DNA of 64,000 bases from Euzebyella marina (GCF_014855515.1 NZ_JACYFK010000007.1:40569-104568), one strand, 5' to 3'. Shown: positions 8,727 through 18,618, counted from the stretch's first letter. Made by a program: numbers and translations. The notes: generated from the sequence alone by a model not told the origin.

Positions 8727-9689
8727 ATGTCACCATATAGATCGGATAAAAGATTACAGGAAATTCAGCATATGCTTATGGAAATGGCCAGCGGAAATTT
8801 CTTTTATAGAGTGAGAACTTCTAGCGCAAATGACAATGTGGAAGCCTTGTCCATTGTTCTAAATATGCTTGCAGAAGAAATACAGGAATCCTTTTATCAT
8901 CAAGGTTTTGTAAATAATCAAAATACAACCACCCATCTAATTCAGATGAGCTTTTTGCTGGATCAATCCGGAAGAATACAGATGGTTAATCAAAAGGCTT
9001 GCAGTGTGCTATCAAGGTTATGCAATACCATGGTACAGAAACCATTTGAAGATCTTCTTTGCGATAAATCCAAAGAAATTTGGAAGAACAAATGGAAAAC
9101 CTTTTGTAAACGCAAGGTCTATGATACGATTATGGAGCTTAGATTTATCACCCATGAGAACCTCACCATTCCAAATCGATGTTACGTAACTTCATTTGTA
9201 AATCCCGATTCGGGGGATTTGAGCGTCCTAGTTAACGTCATTCAAACTACAATGGGAAAAAATACTGGTTTGGATAAAAAAGACTACCAACTCCCATCGA
9301 AAGGAAGCATGAAAGAACCTAAAAAGTCAAAGGTTCGGTTGAGTTATGATGATATTAGAAAAATTAGACAAGGAAAGGATATGATTCTTAATAACCTTGA
9401 AATGGACCCTCCCCATTTGAAGGATTTGGCTCATCAATTAGGGACCAATGAATTCAAGTTAAAATATGGTTTTAAGGAACTATATGGCACTACAGTGCAC
9501 AAATTTTTGGTAAGGGAGCGTCTTCGCAAAGCAAAGACGATGGTGCAATATACTCAGTTACCGTTCAAAACTATCGGTAAAATGGTAGGCTTCAAAAGTT
9601 TCCCACATTTCTCTTGGGCATTTAAGGAAAGGTATGGGGATTCCCCCCGCTATTACCGGGCAAAAATGAAAAGGGAGGAAGTTACATAA
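8727..9689 (+). CDS. AraC-family regulator with PAS-like sensor
   Basis: 320 residues. Residues ~1-55 are a helical segment resembling a HAMP linker (KRLQEIQHMLMEMASGNFFY). Residues ~68-175 form a PAS-like domain (SFLLDQSGRIQMVNQKACSVL). Residues ~225-315 carry two HTH motifs of AraC type (LKDLAHQLGTNEFKLKYGFK and FKTIGKMVGFKSFPHFSWAF), ending in the signature ERYGDSPRYYRAK. No transmembrane helix is seen, so it should sense a cytoplasmic ligand. The direct repeats at 8151-8189 upstream of its operon fit as its binding site, which would let it control both itself and the divergent synthase. Confidence 0.85.
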   Translation: MSPYRSDKRLQEIQHMLMEMASGNFFYRVRTSSANDNVEALSIVLNMLAEEIQESFYHQGFVNNQNTTTHLIQMSFLLDQSGRIQMVNQKACSVLSRLCNTMVQKPFEDLLCDKSKEIWKNKWKTFCKRKVYDTIMELRFITHENLTIPNRCYVTSFVNPDSGDLSVLVNVIQTTMGKNTGLDKKDYQLPSKGSMKEPKKSKVRLSYDDIRKIRQGKDMILNNLEMDPPHLKDLAHQLGTNEFKLKYGFKELYGTTVHKFLVRERLRKAKTMVQYTQLPFKTIGKMVGFKSFPHFSWAFKERYGDSPRYYRAKMKREEVT

Positions 9690-9762
9690 TCCCTCAGGGC
9701 TACATAAATATCCTTTTCAAGTAAATCAGTCTTCCGAAATTCACCATATCAATCCAAAAGAT

Positions 9763-10212
9763 ATGGGCACTAAACAAATTTCCCGAAAAGTTCTCTTACT
9801 AATAAGAGCCTTCTTTATTTTTCTTTTCACCTATACGGCGGTCAGTAAATTTATTTATCTAATGGAATTTGAAGCTCAATTGGTGCGATTTCCCCTACTC
9901 GCTCCCTATAATCACTTCATCTCCATTACAATTCCAGCGATTGAATTAACCATAGCCTGTTTATGGCTGTTTAGAGCAACTACGTATTTAGCTATCTATT
10001 CTAGCTTGGTATTGCTCTCTATATATACGGTTTACATCCTTTATGTTTTAGAATTTAGTAACTCCATTCCCTGTTCTTGCGGGGGTATCATCTCATCTTT
10101 GAGTTGGAAAGGGCACCTCTTAATGAATATGGGTTTCATACTTCAGTTAATCCTTGGCCTTTACCTCCTGAAGGTTTTGAATAAAAATAGACATAATTAT
10201 CGTACTACGTAG
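9763..10212 (+). CDS. MauE/DoxX-like membrane protein
   Basis: 149 residues with four predicted membrane helices (about 8-27, 46-66, 72-92, 118-138). It matches the MauE/DoxX family layout: SKFIYLMEFEAQLVRFPLL after helix 1, and a PCSCGG cysteine pair (about residues 104-109) before the last helix. MauE is needed for correct disulfide handling of methylamine dehydrogenase small subunit in other bacteria. Here the gene is followed, after 57 bases, by a DUF6520 gene for an exported peptide with two cysteines, a pairing that suggests thiol chemistry on that peptide. This is inference. Confidence 0.75.
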   Translation: MGTKQISRKVLLLIRAFFIFLFTYTAVSKFIYLMEFEAQLVRFPLLAPYNHFISITIPAIELTIACLWLFRATTYLAIYSSLVLLSIYTVYILYVLEFSNSIPCSCGGIISSLSWKGHLLMNMGFILQLILGLYLLKVLNKNRHNYRTT

Positions 10213-10269
10213 TAATAGGGGAAGCCGAAAACCTTCAAGAGTAGGCATCATTATTTAATACACAAATCC

Positions 10270-10515
10270 ATGAAAAATCGTTTTTTAAAACCCGTTCTTC
10301 CGGCATTTGCCATTTTATTAGCTATGGGACTCGCATTTGCTGATGCATCTCCTACGGCAGATAGAGAAGCTTATTACAAACCTCTCAATCAAGACTGGCA
10401 GCCGATTATGGTTGAAGAAGCTTGCTATCAAGGGGGAGATAACCAATGCTCTTACTTAGGGCATCAGTTGTACTCTTCACCCAGTTTTTCAAGCACTGCG
10501 TTGAGTAAACCATAA
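10270..10515 (+). CDS. DUF6520-type small exported protein
   Basis: 81 residues. A signal peptide (FLKPVLPAFAILLAMGLAFA, cleavage near FADA-S) is followed by a ~55-residue mature part with exactly two cysteines in ACYQGGDNQCSY and a Ser/Pro-rich end. Length and layout match DUF6520, a Bacteroidota family of unknown function that often accompanies MauE-like proteins. The two cysteines could form a small loop. A terminator hairpin follows 20 bases after the stop, so the MauE-DUF6520 pair is a closed transcription unit. Function unknown. Confidence 0.7.
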   Translation: MKNRFLKPVLPAFAILLAMGLAFADASPTADREAYYKPLNQDWQPIMVEEACYQGGDNQCSYLGHQLYSSPSFSSTALSKP

Positions 10516-10534
10516 GCATTTGCTAATTGTAATA

Positions 10535-10563
10535 GAAAGGTGCCCCTAACAAAGGCACCTTTC
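10535..10563 (+). terminator. Terminator after the DUF6520 gene
   Basis: GAAAGGTGCC (10535-10544) and GGCACCTTTC (10554-10563) form a perfect 10-bp stem with a 9-base loop. It lies between the convergent DUF6520 and zincin genes and could stop transcription from either side; the T-rich tail is weak. Confidence 0.65.
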
Positions 10564-10627
10564 TTCGCTAATTCAAATCAACTGCATTGAATTTGACAAA
10601 TCTCGCTAATTAGGTTTTAAATTAAAA

Positions 10628-12931
10628 TTACAAGATCCTATTGAGTGTATGAAGACATTTGGCCCAATGGCCCATTCGAACGGCTTTGGGATATTGGCGC
10701 ATGTTTTTCTTTATCAAAGTTCGTAAATCCATCAATTCTTGCCATAAAAGACCTTTGGAGTAATCAGAAGCAATAAAAAATTGGCTTTCCATATTCATAA
10801 AGTCCCCCTCTTGCTCCAATAATATTTTTATAATATCAATGTAGGTCTTTTGAATAGCATCTCGTCTTCTATTACCGAGATTTAAAGTTTTGCTTTCGTA
10901 AAATAATCCTTTCTGCAATTTGGTAAGGAAGGAATGAAGGAATCCTCCATTTCCGCTTACCTCTTCCAAATATTCCAACCGTTTGAATCGATGGGCCGCT
11001 AACATTTCAACTAATAATTTCTGTTGTTCCTGTAAAACAATATCTGGAAAGGTTGAATAACTTACCTTCCTTAGAAAATCAGGGCTTGTTAACCATTTCG
11101 GCGGGTCAAAGGCCCACTTTAATAAGAAATCAAGCGCCTTGATTTGCTCTTCCCAAGGAATGGGTTCATACATCTGACCTGGCTGGTTCAGAGCTTTGTA
11201 ATGAATCGCATATCCTCCGATGAGGGTGGAAAGGTGCTGCATGTGTTGGTAATATAGTTTTAGAGTTTTCCCATATAGGCGATTTAATTGACTATTATCC
11301 TTTTGATTTGCACATATGCCAGGTAATAGAGATACTACCCGTTCCAAATTTTTAAGTGCGAGTTCGGTACTTTTTATGGGATTATCGGTTTCGACCACCT
11401 CATTAGAGGAGGTGGGCCCAATAACTTCCATTTGATTGTTATTGAATCGGTACCATGGAACCGAATCCTGCCAACGAATCATGCGTTCCAATACCTGTTT
11501 TTCTTCTTGAGCGGTAGTACCCCATGGAAATTCTTTATAGGCCCATTGAATTTGGTATTTATCCGTGGGGCCCACGTGTCGTAGCAACAAAGATGGAGAA
11601 ATGCTATCCGATGGCTGCGGAATATTGGAGGTACGCGTATAGTTCATGACACTTGGAGTATGTCTCATGGTGCGCAACCATTCCTCATCGTTCATTTTTT
11701 CCCAAGGATATTGGTATTCCCCAAAATTAGCATCGATGAGACCAAATACATGTCCCGCCTCATGGGCTGCTATCACTTGAAACAATTCGCCAATCAATTC
11801 ATCGGGAAAGGGCAATTTTCTTGCTCTTGCATCCAATGGAGCTGCCCGAATAAAATAGTTTTCCATGACGGTACGTGCAGAAGCTCCCATAAAAATATCA
11901 CCCCGAAGGATTTCACCGGATCTTTCATCTATCAGGTGGCCAATGGTTCCCCCAAAATCTTTATTTTCAGAACCTCTTATATATTTCTTTGGATTCCAGT
12001 ACACCACATTGGAATGGATGCTGTGTGCTTCCCAATCATTGAGGCTGTCCATTTCCTTGACCACGATGGCATCTTTAAAACCAGCCTGTTCGAAAGCCGG
12101 CAACCATTCTTCAATTCCCGCTTTTATATAAGGTCTCCACTGGGGCGGCACCTTCGGGGATATGAGAAACGAGATGGGTTTTTTGGGTACACTCCATTTT
12201 TGATTCTTAAATTTCTTTTCCAATCGCCACCTGGTAATGTTCGCCACTCCGTTTTGCAAATTAAATGGCGACCCCATTTTACTTTCGTAATAGAACCCCA
12301 TTCGATAATCGTATCCCCTAGCCTTCATCGGTATACCTAATTTAATGAGGCCGAAATAGATAGGGATTGAAAGTTTAGATTTCCTTCGCACCATACCCCT
12401 GCGCGTTTTAATGATGACTTCATCATCAAAATTCTTGGCATCCAATAAAAGGGATAGACTTGGTACGGGGCTTCCAAAATCGACGCCATAATTGGGCCAT
12501 TCAATTTCTTGATTTAGAAAGAAATCGGTAGCATTGATCCAATGAGCGTCCCGTTCGGCCCCTTCCTTTTCTATAGGAAACCTTGCTAGCAAAGTATCTT
12601 CGAGGTATAAGCCTTCTTTAATGGGAATCATAATTCCCGAGGTAGAGCGAATCGATTGGCGCATCAGCAGAATCTCATCGCGGTGTTTGACCCAGACCAC
12701 CTGCATATAACCACGTCTCATATCGTCATAGCACGTTAACAACATGGGCGCATTAAAAAGGGTTTCTGGAATTTTGAGGTACAACTGGTTCCCTTTAATT
12801 CTAGAGCTGATAAAAGAAGTTTCTTGACCCAAATTATCCATGGACGGATTATCCGTTGGGATTATTAAAGGACTTTGTGGATATCCCCACATATAAATCC
12901 ATAACAAGGCGATCCATACACTATATTTCAT
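10628..12931 (-). CDS. Zinc-dependent metalloprotease (DUF5117/DUF4953 zincin), exported
   Basis: 767 residues with an N-terminal signal sequence (MKYSVWIALLWIYMWGYPQS). The zinc site HEAGHVFGL lies at about residue 390, with the downstream Met-turn SVMNYTR about 45 residues later; this is the metzincin arrangement. The flanking DUF5117 N-terminal beta-rich region and DUF4953 catalytic domain match the family by length and order. It should act in the periplasm or on the cell surface. It is the last gene of a SusC-SusD-protease operon (73 bases after SusD), so it may trim peptides before or after uptake. The substrate is unknown. Confidence 0.85.
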   Translation of the reverse strand: MKYSVWIALLWIYMWGYPQSPLIIPTDNPSMDNLGQETSFISSRIKGNQLYLKIPETLFNAPMLLTCYDDMRRGYMQVVWVKHRDEILLMRQSIRSTSGIMIPIKEGLYLEDTLLARFPIEKEGAERDAHWINATDFFLNQEIEWPNYGVDFGSPVPSLSLLLDAKNFDDEVIIKTRRGMVRRKSKLSIPIYFGLIKLGIPMKARGYDYRMGFYYESKMGSPFNLQNGVANITRWRLEKKFKNQKWSVPKKPISFLISPKVPPQWRPYIKAGIEEWLPAFEQAGFKDAIVVKEMDSLNDWEAHSIHSNVVYWNPKKYIRGSENKDFGGTIGHLIDERSGEILRGDIFMGASARTVMENYFIRAAPLDARARKLPFPDELIGELFQVIAAHEAGHVFGLIDANFGEYQYPWEKMNDEEWLRTMRHTPSVMNYTRTSNIPQPSDSISPSLLLRHVGPTDKYQIQWAYKEFPWGTTAQEEKQVLERMIRWQDSVPWYRFNNNQMEVIGPTSSNEVVETDNPIKSTELALKNLERVVSLLPGICANQKDNSQLNRLYGKTLKLYYQHMQHLSTLIGGYAIHYKALNQPGQMYEPIPWEEQIKALDFLLKWAFDPPKWLTSPDFLRKVSYSTFPDIVLQEQQKLLVEMLAAHRFKRLEYLEEVSGNGGFLHSFLTKLQKGLFYESKTLNLGNRRRDAIQKTYIDIIKILLEQEGDFMNMESQFFIASDYSKGLLWQELMDLRTLIKKNMRQYPKAVRMGHWAKCLHTLNRIL

Positions 12932-13004
12932 CTCAATTTCAATTTTGGGTTTAGAACTCTCCTAACTGTATTAATGAAAGGATCTTGAAGCCTAAGAATT
13001 AACA

Positions 13005-14441
13005 TCAATATCCCGGATTTTGTGGTAATAAATTCGGATTGAGTTCCAGTTCATTCTCAGGTATGGGGAGTAGGAGATCGGTATTTTTCCAGTTTGCCTT
13101 GATGTCTCCCAATACCTCTTCAGCCTTTTCCATTCTCTTCAAGTCCAGCCACCTGTGCCCTTGTTCCGTAAATAGTTCCATACGTCTTTCATGTAGTATG
13201 GCCTCCAAAACATCTTCTTGCGAGTGGGCTATGAGGTTGGATAATCCGGCTCTACTACGAACAAGGTTCACATCCGCTAAAGCGCCTTCCAACTCTCCCA
13301 TCCGTGCCTTTGCTTCCGAACGTATAAGTACTTGTTCCGTCGATCGGAACAATACCGAATATTCAAACGATTCCAAGGCATTAATTCCTGCCTTGTATTT
13401 ATAGGGATAATAGAGTGTTACGGTTGAGTCTTGGTCCGAAATGCTACGGGTCCAATATATCAGTCGTTGGTCACCCGGCTCAAATGCATTCATAAAATCA
13501 TTGGACAGTGCATAGGTCTGGCTAGGAACTGCCTGAATAATCAATTGTTGGGCCTCCCTGGTGTTCTTAGGAAAATCATTATCTGCCTTTAGTTGCCAAA
13601 TAGTTTCTTTGGAATCTTTTAGAAATACCTTGTTCAAATCGGATTCCATTGGAAATAGGTTGATTAATTCGGAAGAAATAGTTACCGCCCTTTCCCAATT
13701 TCCAATCCTTAAATAGTGACGTGCCAATAAAGCCTTAACGGTATATTCATCGGGATAAATTTTTTCAGTTGACACTGGCTCCATACTATTTAAAAGAAGA
13801 ATGGATCGTTCCAAATCCTCCATAATTTGATTGTTTATAGAGTTTTGGTTCGAACGTGCGACATTATTATTATCCAAATAATTAGTAGTTTGCACCAATG
13901 GAACATCTCCATATAGGTTTACCAACAGAGTATACAGATAGGCTCTTACAAATAAAGCTTCCCCTTCAAAGCGATTTTTTTCCATGGAGGAAAGTTCCGT
14001 TGATGCCCGAACGCCCTGCACGATGTCATTCGTTGCGTAAATCAGTTGAAAGGCTTGTGACCACCAATCAGAAACGATACCATTGATAGGAAGCACATTA
14101 TGCTGATAGAATTGGAGGTAGTCCGCTCCGAAACCATAATAATCCAATTCATCGGTGTAGATACCCATTACGGTGGTCATACCGTAGGTGCCTGAAGTCA
14201 TTCCGCCCTCTCGCAAATTGTAGTAAAGATTGGCCAAAGCGGATTCGACAGTTGCCGCATCTTGAAAAACCGTTTCTGATACCAAGGTATTTTTAGGGGC
14301 ATCTATTTCTACAAAGTCGGTACAACAACACAAAGTGCAAATCATTCCGATAAGATGAACTTTTCGAAGTTGATGGTAGTATTTGGGTAATGAACCATGA
14401 AAAAGTTTTTCCAATGGGTATTTCAATAAAAAATATTTCAT
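13005..14441 (-). CDS. susD: RagB/SusD-family outer membrane lipoprotein
   Basis: 478 residues. The N-terminal hydrophobic stretch ends in a cysteine cluster (ICTLCCCTDFV), a usable lipobox. It continues with the SusD N-terminal region (ESALANLYYNLREGG), TPR-like helices and the C-terminal block EQGHRWLDLKRM with the ending LLPQNPGY, all typical of RagB/SusD. These proteins sit on the lid of a SusC transporter and capture the substrate. It lies 14 bases after susC in one operon with the zincin. Ligand type cannot be read from the sequence; the protease partner hints at a peptide rather than a glycan. Confidence 0.93.
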   Translation of the reverse strand: MKYFLLKYPLEKLFHGSLPKYYHQLRKVHLIGMICTLCCCTDFVEIDAPKNTLVSETVFQDAATVESALANLYYNLREGGMTSGTYGMTTVMGIYTDELDYYGFGADYLQFYQHNVLPINGIVSDWWSQAFQLIYATNDIVQGVRASTELSSMEKNRFEGEALFVRAYLYTLLVNLYGDVPLVQTTNYLDNNNVARSNQNSINNQIMEDLERSILLLNSMEPVSTEKIYPDEYTVKALLARHYLRIGNWERAVTISSELINLFPMESDLNKVFLKDSKETIWQLKADNDFPKNTREAQQLIIQAVPSQTYALSNDFMNAFEPGDQRLIYWTRSISDQDSTVTLYYPYKYKAGINALESFEYSVLFRSTEQVLIRSEAKARMGELEGALADVNLVRSRAGLSNLIAHSQEDVLEAILHERRMELFTEQGHRWLDLKRMEKAEEVLGDIKANWKNTDLLLPIPENELELNPNLLPQNPGY

Positions 14442-14455
14442 AACTGTTTTTTTGA

Positions 14456-17400
14456 TTAAAAACTGATTTTAAAACCTAGGGTCATCTGTCTAAGAGGTGG
14501 AAGACGGGTACTCGCGGGTTGTTCCGGATCGGGGCCATCATAGTTAGTCCAAGTCCAGAGATTTTGCCCTTGGAGGTATACTTGAAAATCCAAATCCGAA
14601 TGAGCCGAGGGTACTCTATAATTGAGAGAAATATTCCTTAAACGAACGTATGACGCATCTGAAATCGCAGCATCGCTATCCCGTTGTAAAGCCCCTAAAT
14701 CTTGGCCCCCCGCCAACCCCCCGGCCGACTTTTGAATGGGGGCATTATCCCCTGTTTGCGTCCATCTATCGTAGAGTGATTCAGGCGTATTTCCCTTAAA
14801 CCCAGGTGTAGCAACAAATCGCAATGTATTATAGGCCATTTGTTTCTTAAATTGAAACAACATGTCCATCGACCAACTTCCAAAACTGATGGAGTTTCCT
14901 AAGCCACCATAATAAGTGGGTGCCAAGTCCTCAATCCATTGCCTGTCCTCTGTGCTAGTAATATCCGTGTCCCCATTATAATCCTCAAAAGTATATTCAC
15001 CAGTTTGAGGATCGACACCAAGGGAGTGGTACAACTTAGCGATGGTTAATGGTTCGCCAACGACGTATCTATTAGAGAAGGTAGATGTTTCCAATCCCTC
15101 AAAAGACACTAATTTATTTCTAGGTACCGTCAGATTGAATGTTGTTTTCCAGTTAAGCTTATTTGATTGAATATTGATTGTTCGCAAATCAAACTCCCAA
15201 CCGGTATTCTCCACTTCAGCATCAAAATTACCTGTCAACTCAGAGAAACCGGTAGTGGCCGCCAAGGGAATACCGATTAATTGATTGGATGATTTATTTT
15301 TATAATAAGAAGTATTTATAAATATCCGATCCTTCAACCAACCCAGTTCTAGTGCTACTTCCATTTTTCTATTGGCTTCCCAACCAAATAGGGGATTAAA
15401 AACCCCTGTTGGTTCCAATAGACTAATATTGTTATAGTTATTTCCAGTTACGCTGTAGGTATCCAGAAATCGATAGTCACCAATGTTATCACTACCCGTC
15501 GTACCATAGCTAGCTCTAATTTTACCGAAGCTCAAGGCAGCGTTTTCTTTGAAGAATCCCTCATTCGAAAATATCCAAGCTGCACCCAATGCCCCAAAAT
15601 TGCCAAACTGCCTACCCGGTCCAAACCGTGAAGAACCGTCCCTTCTTCCAGTTAGATTAATAATATATTTATCCATAAATTCTAGATGAACCCTACCGAA
15701 CAAGGCATTGTATTTGTATTCTCCATCAGTATCTGAAAATATTTCAATGGTCTCTGCCGCGGTCAGGTTATTAATCAGGCCGTCATTGGGATAACCGAGC
15801 CCTCGTTGTACCAATTGATTTGAAACTTCCTCTTGGAAGGTAGTCCCCACTAGTACATCCAACTCCCAAAGGTCCCACCCTTTTTTGTAGTTCAATTGTG
15901 GCTCCACAATCCATGATGTCCGCCTCGCATTATTTATGGTATGATTGGAATAATTTTGGGGAGTTACCCCCAAACCAGGATTTCGGGCGGAACTGGGCAT
16001 CGATCGATAGGAATCTAACCGGTAATCGGAAAAGCCAATGTTGGATTGAAACTTTAAGTTGGTCGTTAATTTATAGGATACCAATGTATTAGCAAACAAG
16101 GTGTTGATTTCTGCATTGTAGGTTTCATCTAGCGATGCCAAGGGATTGTCCCAAGTATTGTTTTCCCAATTAATATTGCCTTCCTCATCATAAATTTTTG
16201 GTGCATTAGGCTCCAAAGTATAGGCCTTCGTAGAAAAATCAACTGTCGGCATGGTGTTGTTTTCATTGGTATATCCCAAAGAAAGGTTGATGCTGAATCG
16301 ACGATTTTCGGACTGATGATTGACATTGCTGCGTATGTTAGCCTTTTGGTATTTGGAATCCCCTGGAAAAACGGTTGTTTCGTTCTGAAAGGAACTACTA
16401 ATTAGAAATTGGGTCAGGTCATTCCCTCCGGACAATGAGAGCTTATAATTGTTGCGAAACGCTGTTCCTCCAATAAGTTCTTCTTGCCAATTGGTATAGC
16501 GTTCATTCTCCCATAATTTCACATCGGGCCAGAAAAAATCATAATTAGGGTCATTGAGTAAATCTCCATACCCGTCATTGGCAATTCCTTCTCTTCGTAC
16601 TTCCAAATATTGATTGGTATTCATTAAATCTAAAAAATGCGAAACTTGGCCCATGGTGGTGCTTACATGTGCTTCAACACGAGTTTTGCCCGACTGGCCC
16701 TTTTTGGTGGTAATCAAAACCACTCCATTCGCTCCACGTGAGCCGTATATGGCAGTGGCATCTCCATCCTTGAGTACTTCAATACTTTCTATATCGTTGG
16801 GGTCAATAGCGTTTAAAGGGCTAATACTACCTCCCATAATTTGACCAGATACCCTAGATGCCCCCAGTGATTGCGAATTGAAGGGAACGCCATCCACAAT
16901 AAAGAGAGGGTCACTTACTCCATTTAAAAAATTCCTTCCACGAATTTCGATGTTAAAACCCCCGCCGGGAAGCCCTGTGGTCTGTACAATATTTACGCCG
17001 GCCACATGACCCTGCATGGCAGCCAATGGATTATTCACTGGCTGCTTGTCAAAAATATTTGCTTTTACCTTGGCAATGCTACCTGTGCTTTTTTTATCCG
17101 ATATGGTATAGTAACCAGCATTAAGAACCACTTCTTCCAAAGCAGTAACATCCTCTTCCATTTGTATTGAAATTTCATCCCTGCCATTGATTTGAATAAT
17201 TTGAGTTTTATACCCTACCATTGAAAAAATGAGGACATCGTCCGCATTGGCTTCAATTTGGTATGTTCCATCCAAATCGGAAATGGCTCCTTTGTACTTG
17301 GATTCCACCACAATGTTCACCCCGGCAAGGGGTACTCCCGTGTATTGGGTCACGGTGCCAGTTATGGTGGCCTGTGGTGGATCCAAGATTTTACCCGCCC

Positions 17401-17488
17401 TAAGTAGGAAAGACAAAAAGGGCATTGATAAGATATAGAGTATCAAGAGCAAAGGTGTTTTGCCCTTTGAATTCAGAAATTTTGTCAT
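14456..17488 (-). CDS. susC: SusC/RagA TonB-linked outer membrane transporter
   Basis: 1010 residues: signal peptide; a carboxypeptidase-regulatory-like domain at ~40-115 (ITGTVTQYTGVPLAGVNIVV); a TonB-box-like region; plug domain ~125-250 (IEIRGRNFL, IESIEVLKDGDATAIYGSRG, the SusC signature GANGVVLITTKKG); then the beta-barrel to the terminal LRQMTLGFKISF. No STN domain is present, so it is not coupled to an anti-sigma factor. It imports a substrate captured by the SusD partner. It is the first gene of the susC-susD-zincin operon; the promoter should lie in 17489-17760. No SusR, glycosidase or sulfatase is nearby, so it is not a polysaccharide utilisation locus. Confidence 0.95.
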   Translation of the reverse strand: MTKFLNSKGKTPLLLILYILSMPFLSFLLRAGKILDPPQATITGTVTQYTGVPLAGVNIVVESKYKGAISDLDGTYQIEANADDVLIFSMVGYKTQIIQINGRDEISIQMEEDVTALEEVVLNAGYYTISDKKSTGSIAKVKANIFDKQPVNNPLAAMQGHVAGVNIVQTTGLPGGGFNIEIRGRNFLNGVSDPLFIVDGVPFNSQSLGASRVSGQIMGGSISPLNAIDPNDIESIEVLKDGDATAIYGSRGANGVVLITTKKGQSGKTRVEAHVSTTMGQVSHFLDLMNTNQYLEVRREGIANDGYGDLLNDPNYDFFWPDVKLWENERYTNWQEELIGGTAFRNNYKLSLSGGNDLTQFLISSSFQNETTVFPGDSKYQKANIRSNVNHQSENRRFSINLSLGYTNENNTMPTVDFSTKAYTLEPNAPKIYDEEGNINWENNTWDNPLASLDETYNAEINTLFANTLVSYKLTTNLKFQSNIGFSDYRLDSYRSMPSSARNPGLGVTPQNYSNHTINNARRTSWIVEPQLNYKKGWDLWELDVLVGTTFQEEVSNQLVQRGLGYPNDGLINNLTAAETIEIFSDTDGEYKYNALFGRVHLEFMDKYIINLTGRRDGSSRFGPGRQFGNFGALGAAWIFSNEGFFKENAALSFGKIRASYGTTGSDNIGDYRFLDTYSVTGNNYNNISLLEPTGVFNPLFGWEANRKMEVALELGWLKDRIFINTSYYKNKSSNQLIGIPLAATTGFSELTGNFDAEVENTGWEFDLRTINIQSNKLNWKTTFNLTVPRNKLVSFEGLETSTFSNRYVVGEPLTIAKLYHSLGVDPQTGEYTFEDYNGDTDITSTEDRQWIEDLAPTYYGGLGNSISFGSWSMDMLFQFKKQMAYNTLRFVATPGFKGNTPESLYDRWTQTGDNAPIQKSAGGLAGGQDLGALQRDSDAAISDASYVRLRNISLNYRVPSAHSDLDFQVYLQGQNLWTWTNYDGPDPEQPASTRLPPLRQMTLGFKISF

Positions 17489-18198
17489 AATTATCAGTTT
17501 GATGGATTTATGTGTTGGTTTTAGATGACCCCATAAATTTCTTCAGTACAAACTCGGTCGATATGCACAACGCAGCGTATCAACATAAGGTTGTATCTTA
17601 CATGGGGCCATAAGTGTTTGGACAATAAGTCCCCTGCCCAAAACGCCTAAGCCTCTGGGTTTGGAATATTATCAAGATTCCGACTGTGAAATTGTGTTTG
17701 GGCGGTTTCCCAAAAATGTAAACGTCAGTTACGGGTGATATGAATTGAAAAACCGAACATTTGCAGCGTGCAACCCATAACTAGTGTCAAAAAGAAATCA
17801 AATGGGGTTTTTAGGCTTTTTTCTAAAGAGGATATCAAACACCGAATGGGAAGTTCCGAATACGGGACAGGCACAGGGTGTAAATCCTACATAAAAAAGT
17901 TGCCAGATCATTTCCATTTTAAAAAGTTTAGCGATGTCCGAAAGATTAACAGAAATCAGTCACAAAGAGGAAAGTTAAAACCGATACCAAAAAGGCGTGG
18001 AACTCAACTTATCGGTTTGTGGTACTGGTATACCCTGCAACAATAAGAGAGCCCACGCCCGGGTCGTGAGCCTACTGCTTATTGTCTTGTTGCATAAAAA
18101 TTACCAGTTTTCAAACCAAGACTCTAAGCGAAAGCTTCCAATAAGTTCTAATAGAAGAATCGCAAATTATGTATTTATTAAGCAATATAATAAAATAC
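17489..18198. other. Intergenic region between susC and the XRE gene
   Basis: About 700 bases without a convincing gene. The plus-strand frames at 17768-18046 and 17997-18227 have no recognisable motif, and the second runs into the palindrome upstream of the XRE gene. The region must hold the susC promoter. Confidence 0.5.
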
Positions 18199-18228
18199 TT
18201 TATTCGATACAAATTTGTATCGAATAAA
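18199..18228. promoter_or_regulatory. 30-bp perfect palindrome, probable XRE operator
   Basis: A perfect inverted repeat with half-site TTTATTCGATACAAA and axis between 18213 and 18214. It ends 27 bases before the ATG of the XRE regulator at 18256, where it would overlap its promoter. A dimeric XRE/Cro repressor binds exactly such dyads, so autoregulation is likely. Confidence 0.75.
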
Positions 18229-18255
18229 TGCAGCGTATTTCTCAATTTTTACTAA

Positions 18256-18618
18256 ATGAGGAAATACAGCGATTCAGAAATAGAATTAATCAATATTCAA
18301 ATTGGCTGTTTACTAAGATTGGCACGACTAAGAAAGGGGCTTTCTCAACTTGACTTAGGGCATCAGATAGACTCAAATTCAACATTAATAGGAAGAATTG
18401 AAAGAGCGGAAGGGAAAACAGGCTGGGAAAAGATATATATGTTAAGTAAGCAATTAGGGATAAACTTTAATGAGCTATTTGAATTAAAGGACAAGGAAGC
18501 TTTAATAGCAATCGTAAAAGAATCATTAAGATATGAAGATAAACTTACACAAGAGAAAAAAAAATATTATACCCTTCTAATCACCAGAATAGAATTAAAG
18601 TATAAACAACTTCCCTAA
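18256..18618 (+). CDS. XRE/Cro-type HTH regulator
   Basis: 120 residues. The HTH_XRE domain spans ~15-70 (GCLLRLARLRKGLSQLDLGH then STLIGRIERAEG, LSKQLGINFNELFEL). The C-terminal ~45 residues are a charged helical tail rich in Lys and Glu, possibly for dimerisation. It stands alone between the SusC and kinase-like genes, with a perfect 30-bp palindrome just upstream that fits an autorepression operator. It may regulate element functions, as many solitary XRE genes on conjugative elements do, but no target other than its own promoter is visible here. Confidence 0.85.
   Translation: MRKYSDSEIELINIQIGCLLRLARLRKGLSQLDLGHQIDSNSTLIGRIERAEGKTGWEKIYMLSKQLGINFNELFELKDKEALIAIVKESLRYEDKLTQEKKKYYTLLITRIELKYKQLP

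Noticed and set aside
11660..12340. 226-residue plus-strand frame
   Set aside because: Shadow of the zincin gene on the other strand; no domain, and the zincin frame has clear HExxH motifs.
17768..18227. Two overlapping plus-strand ORFs before the XRE gene
   Set aside because: No motif or codon pattern of a real gene, and one runs through the palindrome.
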